Of a DNA stretch of 7,073 bases, positions 1-6,001 are shown piece after piece. Position numbers and translations under genes: made by a program. The DNA is from Bacteroidota bacterium. Lineage in GTDB: Bacteria > Bacteroidota > Bacteroidia > Cytophagales > Cyclobacteriaceae. The DNA is taken from the NCBI GenBank assembly GCA_027297025.1, contig JAPUIM010000133.1, positions 1-7,073 of the forward strand, written 5' to 3'. Within the stretch, counting starts at the first letter, position 1, and every line of letters starts with the position of its first letter. The notes under the pieces were generated by a model that was given only the letters and a program-made list of their open reading frames with translations, searched no databases and was not told where the DNA came from.

Positions 1-340
1 TACCATCCAATAGCATTGGTTGATGGGCTTTATTGCGCAAAGCTACATGGAGTACCGCCCGCTTTTCCGTTTCGTTAATAGCCTCTCCGGAAAACATGGA
101 TTCAATGGCTTCCTTTAAGTGGGTTTCTTCAGCCAGTTCCAATAAATGTTCCAGGGTTTCATGGGTGATGCGGTTTTTAGAAAAATCCACCAGGATATCA
201 TTATACTGAATGGAGAATTTTGAAAATCTTTTGGGATCCTGCGCGAACAGGTCCTTCATATGGTGATCCTTTATTTGCTGAAAATGGTCTTGCAATTTGA
301 TCCAGGAAGTGGTTTTGGTGGGATCGACTTTGTTCAACAT
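1..340 (-). CDS. pgi: Glucose-6-phosphate isomerase, N-terminal part (runs off the left edge)
   Basis: Cytosolic glycolytic/gluconeogenic enzyme interconverting glucose 6-phosphate and fructose 6-phosphate. Translating the complement from the ATG at 340-338 gives an open frame of 113 codons to the window edge. It begins MLNKVDPTKTTSWIKLQDHF and carries family-typical N-terminal blocks: DLFAQDPKRFSKFS (about residues 30-43), VDFSKNRIT (51-59), and MFSGEAINETEKRAVLHVAL (82-101) followed by RN. These match bacterial GPI proteins of about 550 residues closely, so roughly the first fifth is present. The catalytic residues lie in the missing part. The ATG fits the usual GPI N-terminus and no in-frame upstream start is needed. 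The gene is divergent from the ABC importer operon, with 112 bases between the two starts. The truncation is a window edge, not damage. The family call is very secure. Confidence 0.96.
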   Translation of the reverse strand, partial: MLNKVDPTKTTSWIKLQDHFQQIKDHHMKDLFAQDPKRFSKFSIQYNDILVDFSKNRITHETLEHLLELAEETHLKEAIESMFSGEAINETEKRAVLHVALRNKAHQPMLLDG

Positions 341-452
341 TAATGAATTGGTTTAAGGTATAGAATTCCTTTTAAATATAGTTAAATATTATTTTTACTT
401 TTATGTTCCCCTGATTCCTCCAGGTAGAATTATTGGCATAACGCACATTTAT
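341..452. promoter_or_regulatory. Divergent intergenic region between pgi and the ABC importer, probably holding both promoters
   Basis: This 112-base AT-rich gap separates two divergent starts, so promoters for both directions are expected here; that is inference from layout. No complete Bacteroidota promoter (TTG about 20 bases before TAnnTTTG) was found. The nearest partial -7-like elements are TACTTTTA at 396-403 on the plus strand and TATATTTA on the minus strand at about 372-379. Neither has a well-placed TTG. An 8-base direct repeat, TTAAATAT, occurs at 372-379 and 382-389, exactly one helical turn apart. No Shine-Dalgarno sequence precedes either start, as is usual in Bacteroidota. 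Confidence 0.35.
372..389 (+). repeat. Tandem 8-base direct repeat TTAAATAT with 10-base period
   Basis: TTAAATAT occurs at 372-379 and again at 382-389, so equivalent bases are 10 apart, about one turn of DNA. It lies inside the divergent pgi/importer promoter region. Such spacing can place two regulator half-sites on the same DNA face, but the sequence is pure A/T in an A/T-rich gap and may be chance. The repeat is seen directly; any regulatory role is speculation. Confidence 0.3.
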
Positions 453-1418
453 ATGTTGGAAGTCTCAAACCTAACTAAAACTTATGATAGCAATCCAGTT
501 GTCGATAGTATCTCCTTTTGTTTAGAAAAAGGTAAGACCCTGGTGATATTAGGTACTAGCGGATGTGGTAAAACTACTACCTTAAAAATGATCAACCGGC
601 TTATCGAACCGACTTCCGGGATGATTAAAATCAATGGTGAGAATATCAAAAACCAAAATCCCCAGATCTTAAGGAGAAACATGGGTTATGTAATCCAGAA
701 CATAGGATTGTTTCCGCATTATACGGTTGAGGAAAATGTAGGACTAATTCCCAACCTATTAAAATGGGACAAGGTTACTATTAAAAGTCGTACCATTGAA
801 TTGCTGGATACCTTGGGATTTAAAGGAGAGAGCATTTTTAAGCGTTATCCTTCTGAATTAAGCGGAGGGCAACAGCAAAGGGTAGGTATTGCCAGGGCTT
901 TGGCTGCTGACCCCGATCTCATTTTAATGGACGAGCCATTTGGTGCTCTTGACCCCATCACCCGACAGCAAATCCAAACTGAATTCAAAACTCTGGAAGT
1001 ATTGGTGGGCAAGACCATTGTTTTGGTCACTCATGACGTGAATGAAGCGCTGGAATTAGGAGATTATATTTGTCTAATGGATCGAGGGAAAATTCAACAT
1101 ATTGGCCCTCCCAAGGATTTATTATTCAATCCACGAAACCAATTTGTGAAACAATTTTTTGATGCACAAAGGTTTCAATTGGAGTTGAAGGCCATAAAAC
1201 TGAGGGATTTGATAAATTATATTCCTGCTCAAGACGAAAAATCAACCCTAACCATTGATGAAAGTTGCAGCCTATTGGAAGTTTTGGATATGCTGGAAAA
1301 AAAAGGAAAAGACACTGCATATATAAAATTTGGGGATGAGAATGGTAAATCGGTGAGACAACAGGATTTATTGCCGGCTTTTCATCAATTAAAACGCCAC
1401 CTCACTAATCAATCTTAA
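453..1418 (+). CDS. ABC transporter ATP-binding protein, quaternary amine (glycine betaine/choline) uptake type (OpuBA/OpuCA/ProV-like)
   Basis: Cytosolic ATPase predicted to drive import of a compatible solute such as glycine betaine, choline or carnitine, working with the permease/binding protein encoded 4 bases downstream. The 321-residue product has all nucleotide-binding motifs: Walker A GTSGCGKT (34-41), Q-loop Gln82, signature LSGGQ (136-140), Walker B LILMDE (156-161), D-loop ALD (165-167) and switch His194. Blocks such as MINRLIEPTSG, YVIQNIGLFPHYTVEENV and EPFGALDPITR are characteristic of the OpuCA/OpuBA/ProV group rather than other importer ATPases. After about residue 240 comes a short tail that looks at most like one degenerate CBS-like unit (STLTIDESCSLLEVLDMLEKK, about 264-284). 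Typical OpuCA proteins of about 380 residues carry two CBS domains, so the regulatory tail is shortened. The ATG at 453 gives a natural N-terminus (MLEVSNLTKTY). The exact substrate cannot be read from the ATPase. Confidence 0.93.
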   Translation: MLEVSNLTKTYDSNPVVDSISFCLEKGKTLVILGTSGCGKTTTLKMINRLIEPTSGMIKINGENIKNQNPQILRRNMGYVIQNIGLFPHYTVEENVGLIPNLLKWDKVTIKSRTIELLDTLGFKGESIFKRYPSELSGGQQQRVGIARALAADPDLILMDEPFGALDPITRQQIQTEFKTLEVLVGKTIVLVTHDVNEALELGDYICLMDRGKIQHIGPPKDLLFNPRNQFVKQFFDAQRFQLELKAIKLRDLINYIPAQDEKSTLTIDESCSLLEVLDMLEKKGKDTAYIKFGDENGKSVRQQDLLPAFHQLKRHLTNQS

Positions 1419-1422
1419 ATAG

Positions 1423-2988
1423 ATGAATGCGCTCCAAGAGTTAGCTACATTTTTAGTCGATCATTTAGATGAAATACTGGGCCAAACAGTAGAGCATATT
1501 TGGCTCACCTTGTTTTCTTTGATCATCGCGGTTGTCGTTGGCGTAGGTACGGGCATTTTTCTTACCCGCAAAAAGAATTGGTCGACTCCCATCATAGGTT
1601 TGGTAAATGTGATCCAAACCATACCTAGTTTGGCCCTGCTAGGATTTTTATTGCCAATCCTGGGAATCGGAGTGGTGCCGGCAATTGTAGCTTTATTTTT
1701 ATATGCCCTTTTACCTATTGTAAGAAATACATATACCGGGATTAATGAAGTAGACGCTGCGGTAAGGGAAGCAGCGGTTGGCATGGGATTGTCTTCCGGT
1801 CAGATCTTGGTGAAAGTGGAGTTGCCATTAGCGGTACCTATCATTTTTGCCGGTATCAGAACAGCCATGGTGATCAATGTAGGTATCGCCACTTTATGCG
1901 CACTTATAGCTTCCGGTGGATTAGGAGAGTTCATTTTTAGAGGTATTGCCTTGAATAATGTTAATATGATACTGGCGGGCGCCATTCCGGCTTCAATGTT
2001 GGCACTAACTTTTGATTTTCTGCTGGGACTGGTCCAAAAGCATATTAAAAAATTGATAAAACCTCTATTGATCATATTTGTGATCAGTGCCATTGTCATA
2101 CCCATTGGATCGGCAATAAAGCTCTCCTCCAGAAATTTTCGTGCGGGTTTCCCCTCCGAATTCATGGAACGGGAAGATGGATACCAGGGATTAAAAAGGA
2201 AGTATGATTTGGACATGGAGACGGTGGAAATGGAGATTGGTTGGATGTATGAGGCAATTAAAAATAAAAATGTAGATGTTATTAGCGGCTTTTCCACTGA
2301 TGGAAGGATCGAGGCTTTCCATCTGCGGTCATTGGTGGATGATAAAAACTATTTTCCACCTTATCATGTCGCACCTACTATTCGCGGTGAAACCCTTCGT
2401 AAATATCCAGAGATCGGCTCGGCTTTGGATCTATTGACCGGTCTTATCACCGATGAAAAAATGATCTTTATGAATTACCGGGTAGATCATTTTAAAGAAA
2501 CTCCTGATAAAGCAGCCATGGATTTTTTATCTCAAATGGGTTTCAATACTTCCAGGGAAAAAAAAGGTGAACCTGACATTATCGTTGGTTCTAAAAATTT
2601 TACTGAGAGTTTCATACTGGCCGAAATGTTTAAAATTGTCATTGAAAATAATACTGATCTAGCTGTAGGATTGGAGTTGGGATTTGGAGGAACCAAATTG
2701 GTATTTGACGCCTTAAGAACCGGTGGAATTGATATATATCCGGAATACACGGGCACTGGCTTTTTAGTAATTCTACAACCCTCTGATTCTATCAAACAGC
2801 ATATAACCTACCAAAAGGAAGTGATACTTGATTATGTGGAAAAAAATTACCGTGATCGGTTTGATATTGAATGGTTGTCACCTCTAGGGTTTAATAACAC
2901 ATTTGCGCTGATGATGCGAGAAGAACATGCCCAAAAATTGAATATTCAAACGATCTCTGATCTAAAACGCTTTCTGGATTCAAATTAA
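1423..2988 (+). CDS. Fused ABC permease and circularly permuted substrate-binding domain, glycine betaine/choline type (OpuBB + OsmF/OpuBC-like)
   Basis: A 521-residue inner-membrane protein combining the translocation pore and solute receptor of the importer. Residues about 20-205 form an OpuBB/OpuCB/YehW-like permease with the helices expected and the cytosolic coupling motif EAAVGMGLSSGQILVKVELP (116-135) that docks on the ATPase. A basic stretch KHIKKLIK (206-213) and an extra hydrophobic helix (about 212-232) follow, which should carry the chain to the periplasmic side. The binding domain then appears in swapped order. Residues 238-373 match what is normally the C-terminal half of OsmF/OpuBC proteins (SEFMEREDGYQGLK, 245-258; WMYEAI, 274-279; DVISGFSTDGRI, 285-296; FPPYHVAP, 311-318). 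A linker rich in charge follows (about 375-384). Residues 385-521 match the normal N-terminal half (DIIVGSKNFTES, 385-396; FGGT, 421-424; DIYPEYTGTG, 437-446; PLGFNNTFAL, 487-496; TISDLKRFL, 510-518). The start lies 4 bases after the ATPase stop, indicating translational coupling. Candidate ligand aromatics include Tyr276, Tyr310, Tyr314, Tyr439 and Tyr442. The family is secure; the substrate is inferred. Confidence 0.92.
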   Translation: MNALQELATFLVDHLDEILGQTVEHIWLTLFSLIIAVVVGVGTGIFLTRKKNWSTPIIGLVNVIQTIPSLALLGFLLPILGIGVVPAIVALFLYALLPIVRNTYTGINEVDAAVREAAVGMGLSSGQILVKVELPLAVPIIFAGIRTAMVINVGIATLCALIASGGLGEFIFRGIALNNVNMILAGAIPASMLALTFDFLLGLVQKHIKKLIKPLLIIFVISAIVIPIGSAIKLSSRNFRAGFPSEFMEREDGYQGLKRKYDLDMETVEMEIGWMYEAIKNKNVDVISGFSTDGRIEAFHLRSLVDDKNYFPPYHVAPTIRGETLRKYPEIGSALDLLTGLITDEKMIFMNYRVDHFKETPDKAAMDFLSQMGFNTSREKKGEPDIIVGSKNFTESFILAEMFKIVIENNTDLAVGLELGFGGTKLVFDALRTGGIDIYPEYTGTGFLVILQPSDSIKQHITYQKEVILDYVEKNYRDRFDIEWLSPLGFNNTFALMMREEHAQKLNIQTISDLKRFLDSN

Positions 2989-3081
2989 CCAATGCGATAT
3001 CTTGATAGTAAAATTGTATGAAAAAACTGTATTTCTTCCCAAATTTTTTTTTCCTATATTTATCCAACAATCCTTTGATAA

Positions 3082-4146
3082 ATGCGACAACCCAATTTCC
3101 TCAGAATCTTTTTTTATGTAGGATCGGGACTCTTTCTTTATTTTATACTCATAACATTGCTCATCTATTATGAACGGACCGATGATCAATCTACCATTAG
3201 AAATTATTTTGATGCCATTTGGTTTTCAATGGTTACGGTTACTACTGTTGGCTATGGCGATTATTACCCAATCACCACTGTAGGTAGGTTAATTGGTTAT
3301 ATATTTATATTTTTAAGTATTGGCATCTATGGACTTCTTATAGGACAAATCTCAAGCCTTATGACTACAATTAGAGAAAATAAACGGTTGGGTTTCAATG
3401 GCACTCATTATCGTGGACATACGATTATCGTTGGCTGGAATACTTTCGGCAGGGCGGTGACCGATCAACTGGTAGGGGCGGGGAAAAAGGTGGCCATCAT
3501 TACCAATATCAAAAATGATGTAGATATGATTTATGAGAAATATTCCACTAAGGATGTATTCGTGTTATACGCTGATCCCAACAATTTCGAATTCCTCAAA
3601 AAAGCCAATATCCAGGACTCTTCCATTGTGTTCATCAACCTTGAAGATGATACCCAGAAATTGGTATACATCTTAAATATGAAAAAATATTTTGAAGGCC
3701 TTAAATATGTGGTTACGCTGGATAATGCCAATCTCAAAAATTCCTTTTTTAGTGCGGGAGTGACCCACACTATTTCTAAACATGAGATATCCTCCAAATT
3801 ATTAGCTAGTTATATATTCGAGCCGGATGTAGCCGCCTATAGTGAAGATATAATGTCATATGCCAGTACAGATGAAGATCACGACATTAAGCAATTTAAA
3901 GTGGTCGAACAGAATCCTTACCTCAACAAATTCTATAACCATGCCTTCATGGATCTAAAGAAAAAATACAACTGTGTATTGATTGGGATAAGTAAACGAA
4001 AAGATGGAAAGATGACCTTGATAAAAAATCCAGAGGAAGATATCACAGTAGAGTTAGGCGATTACCTGATCATGATCATGAACGGTAAGTCACTCAAAAC
4101 ACTCAATGAAGTATTTAATACAGAAGAGGGATTTATGCAGCAATAA
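3082..4146 (+). CDS. Two-helix potassium channel with cytosolic RCK (TrkA-N/TrkA-C) domain, MthK-like
   Basis: Predicted inner-membrane K+-selective channel subunit, expected to assemble as a tetramer. In the 354-residue product a first membrane helix (about 10-29) is followed by a pore helix and the canonical selectivity filter TVGYGD (55-60), then a second helix (about 68-92). The cytosolic part begins RGHTIIVGWNTFGRAV (111-126), an RCK N-lobe with a GWNxxG turn in place of the classical GxGxxG, as in several prokaryotic K+ channels. It continues with conserved-looking ADPNNFEFLKKANIQ (164-178) and VFINLEDD (183-190), and ends in a TrkA-C-like lobe (about 268-335, with ITVELGDYLIMI at 321-332). 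The second strand ends in ITNIKND with no obvious acidic ribose-binding residue, so NAD(H) binding should not be assumed. Equivalents of the MthK Ca2+ ligands are not clearly conserved by eye; the gating ligand is unknown. The gene follows the importer by 93 bases on the same strand and may share its transcript. Confidence 0.95.
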   Translation: MRQPNFLRIFFYVGSGLFLYFILITLLIYYERTDDQSTIRNYFDAIWFSMVTVTTVGYGDYYPITTVGRLIGYIFIFLSIGIYGLLIGQISSLMTTIRENKRLGFNGTHYRGHTIIVGWNTFGRAVTDQLVGAGKKVAIITNIKNDVDMIYEKYSTKDVFVLYADPNNFEFLKKANIQDSSIVFINLEDDTQKLVYILNMKKYFEGLKYVVTLDNANLKNSFFSAGVTHTISKHEISSKLLASYIFEPDVAAYSEDIMSYASTDEDHDIKQFKVVEQNPYLNKFYNHAFMDLKKKYNCVLIGISKRKDGKMTLIKNPEEDITVELGDYLIMIMNGKSLKTLNEVFNTEEGFMQQ

Positions 4147-4166
4147 TTTATTAAACCACTATAAAT

Positions 4167-4451
4167 TTGAACCGATATCACCAAAGAATCCTTATTGTTC
4201 TAGCCATTTCCTTTATTTTCACCGGATGTTTCATTGATGAGGATCGATCATCTGTCACCTCTTCATCAACGGTGAAAATTGAAGTGGACCAGCTGAAGTT
4301 TCAAACCATAGTGATTGATGGTTGCGAATACCTTATTTTGGAAAGAGACCGCAATAATCCACATGAAGGATTTGGATTTATGGCCCACAAAGGGAATTGC
4401 GGCAACCCTGTACATCAATACAGTCATCCTGATTCTACCAGGAATAATTAA
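4167..4451 (+). CDS. Small predicted lipoprotein of unknown function, TTG start
   Basis: A 94-residue product beginning MNRYHQRILIVLAISFIFTG then Cys21: a basic n-region, a hydrophobic core and a lipobox FTGC (18-21), so it should be lipid-anchored after signal peptidase II cleavage. The start is taken as TTG at 4167, because no in-frame ATG precedes the signal sequence and an in-frame TAA lies just upstream (4151 region). The mature part has a Ser/Thr-rich spacer (28-35), then a compact segment with two cysteines and several histidines: VIDGCEYL (49-56) and FMAHKGNCGNPVHQ (71-84). This Cys...HKGNCxNPxH pattern resembles small uncharacterised Bacteroidota proteins I recall, but no function is known to me. 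The cysteines could form a disulfide in the periplasm. The gene starts 20 bases after the K+ channel stop, so cotranscription is likely, and it faces the antiporter gene with 2 bases between the stops. Confidence 0.75.
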   Translation: MNRYHQRILIVLAISFIFTGCFIDEDRSSVTSSSTVKIEVDQLKFQTIVIDGCEYLILERDRNNPHEGFGFMAHKGNCGNPVHQYSHPDSTRNN

Positions 4452-4453
4452 TG

Positions 4454-6001
4454 TTATATGGCTCCCGGTACATCGGTTTCTACCGGCATAGTTTCTTCAA
4501 TATCCATACTCTTTGTCACTAATTTACCAATAGTAAGTCCCTGAACTAAGATTGAGAATACCACCACCATGTAGGTACAGGCCATAATCAACCCCGTAAC
4601 GTTCAGATTGCCTACTGAATAGGCCGGTAGGGACAAGGCCAATGCTACTGAGATACCTCCCCTTAGCCCACCCCAGGTAAGAATGCTGATGGCATTTTTT
4701 TCAAATTTTCGTTTAATGGCCATGATCTTGACCGGTATACCTACCCCCAGTAATCGTGCGAATAACACTACCGGTACCGCAATAACCATGGCTATTATAA
4801 AGTCGGTGGTTATCAGGGCGGAAATAATGATTATTTGTAAACCGATGAGAATAAAAAGTATTGCGTTTAATGCTTCATCCACCAAATGCCAGAATTTAAA
4901 TACATATTCTCCGGTAACTTCCGATAAAAATTTACTTCGGCCTTTATTACCCAAAAATATTCCCAGTACTACCATGGCCAGGGGGGCGGAAACATGAAAA
5001 AAATTGGCTACCTGTGTTCCGGCCATTACTAAGGACAGGGTTACCAACACCTCCAGTTCCACATGGGCATTATCGATCAATCTCAACAATTGGAAGCCTA
5101 ATACTCCGGTGGCAGCTCCTAATAACACTCCACCACCAACTTCGATTAAGAATAAGCTTGCTATCGAGCCGACACTTGTTTCTCCTCCACCATGTCCACT
5201 TAATTCAGGGTTGGCTATGCCGAGAATAGTTAAAAACACCACCACACCAATACCATCATTAAACAACGATTCACCAGCTATTTTAATTTCCAAATTTTTG
5301 GATATCCCCATTTTCTTCACTAACGATAGAACCGCAATGGGGTCAGTAGGGGAGATCAGCGCTCCAAACAAGAGGCACTGGATCAGGGGAACAGCCAATC
5401 CCAAAAAGCCAAATACATAGAACATTATATATCCCACCACAAATGTGGAAATTAACACGCCTCCGGTAGCCAGTATCAGCACCACCCATTTTTCCTCTCC
5501 CAGCTTTTTTAGATTGATGTCCAAGGCTCCGGCAAACAGAAGAAAACTCAACATAATATCAAATAACACCTCGGAAAAATCAACCGTGGTCATGATCGTG
5601 GTAATTGACTCATTGAGTGCAGGAAAGAAAAACCCTCCTATCAGAAGTATTATCGACATAATTATCGCAAGTATCATGAGACCAATGGTGGAGGGCAGAC
5701 GAATGTAATGTATGTTCACAAAGAGAAAAACAGCTGCCAATAGAACCATTAATGTAATCAGTTGGAGGGTACTTAAACCCTCTGATTCTCCATGAGCTCC
5801 TTCCCCTTCCGATGTTTCGGAGGATTCGTGTTGTAAGGTGCCGGCATTATCGGTTGAAGGGTTTGAACTGGTTTCAACTTTATGAATGGTTTCATCATTA
5901 TTCCCCAAAGCAAATGATGAATTTAATTGTTGTCCTGTGGAAGAAAACAAGATAAAACAGAAAATAGTAGAGAGCAGAAGTTTAAGGTGAAAGTGTTTCA
6001 T
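4454..6001 (-). CDS. Na+(K+)/H+ antiporter, CPA1/NhaP-like, with secreted N-terminal extension
   Basis: Inner-membrane cation/proton exchanger expected to extrude Na+ (possibly K+) in exchange for H+. The 515-residue product has about a dozen hydrophobic helices after residue 77 and the CPA1 hallmarks: SPTDPIAVLSLVKK (217-230), ESLFNDGIGVV (244-254, with the Asn248-Asp249 pair expected to bind the ion), and WGGLRGGISVALALSLP (443-459, Arg447). Blocks FLLFAGALDINL and LAMVVLGIFLGNKGR also fit. Unusually, the protein opens with what looks like a cleavable signal peptide (MKHFHLKLLLSTIFCFILFS...) followed by about 45 hydrophilic residues rich in Ser, Glu, Gly and His (about 33-77) before the first transporter helix; this should lie in the periplasm. 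The ATG at 6001 is chosen because it precedes the signal sequence directly; the nearby ATG at 6008 is out of frame. The gene is transcribed toward the channel/lipoprotein genes. Na+ versus K+ preference cannot be read from the sequence. Confidence 0.93.
   Translation of the reverse strand: MKHFHLKLLLSTIFCFILFSSTGQQLNSSFALGNNDETIHKVETSSNPSTDNAGTLQHESSETSEGEGAHGESEGLSTLQLITLMVLLAAVFLFVNIHYIRLPSTIGLMILAIIMSIILLIGGFFFPALNESITTIMTTVDFSEVLFDIMLSFLLFAGALDINLKKLGEEKWVVLILATGGVLISTFVVGYIMFYVFGFLGLAVPLIQCLLFGALISPTDPIAVLSLVKKMGISKNLEIKIAGESLFNDGIGVVVFLTILGIANPELSGHGGGETSVGSIASLFLIEVGGGVLLGAATGVLGFQLLRLIDNAHVELEVLVTLSLVMAGTQVANFFHVSAPLAMVVLGIFLGNKGRSKFLSEVTGEYVFKFWHLVDEALNAILFILIGLQIIIISALITTDFIIAMVIAVPVVLFARLLGVGIPVKIMAIKRKFEKNAISILTWGGLRGGISVALALSLPAYSVGNLNVTGLIMACTYMVVVFSILVQGLTIGKLVTKSMDIEETMPVETDVPGAI

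Noticed and set aside
1800..2297. A 165-codon minus-strand frame opposite the permease/receptor junction
   Set aside because: The plus-strand frame here encodes clear permease and binding-protein motifs, so the opposite frame is a shadow.
2134..2985. Reading the receptor part as a broken or frameshifted pseudogene because its motifs are out of usual order
   Set aside because: The frame is uninterrupted, every family motif is intact, and the two halves together make one full-length domain, so permutation explains it better than decay.
3021..3054. Possible intrinsic terminator between importer and K+ channel (run of nine T at 3044-3052)
   Set aside because: The only preceding complementarity is a weak A/T pairing (GAAAAA with TTTCTTC) with no GC stem, so termination is not supported.
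4465..4486. Inverted repeat CCGGTA/TACCGG as a bidirectional terminator
   Set aside because: The stem is only 6 bases with a 10-base loop, there is no T-tract on either strand, and it lies in the antiporter coding sequence.
4683..5708. Several plus-strand open frames of 71-138 codons opposite the antiporter
   Set aside because: They are antisense shadows of a gene with strong family motifs throughout; their products are Pro/Ser/Thr-rich and featureless.
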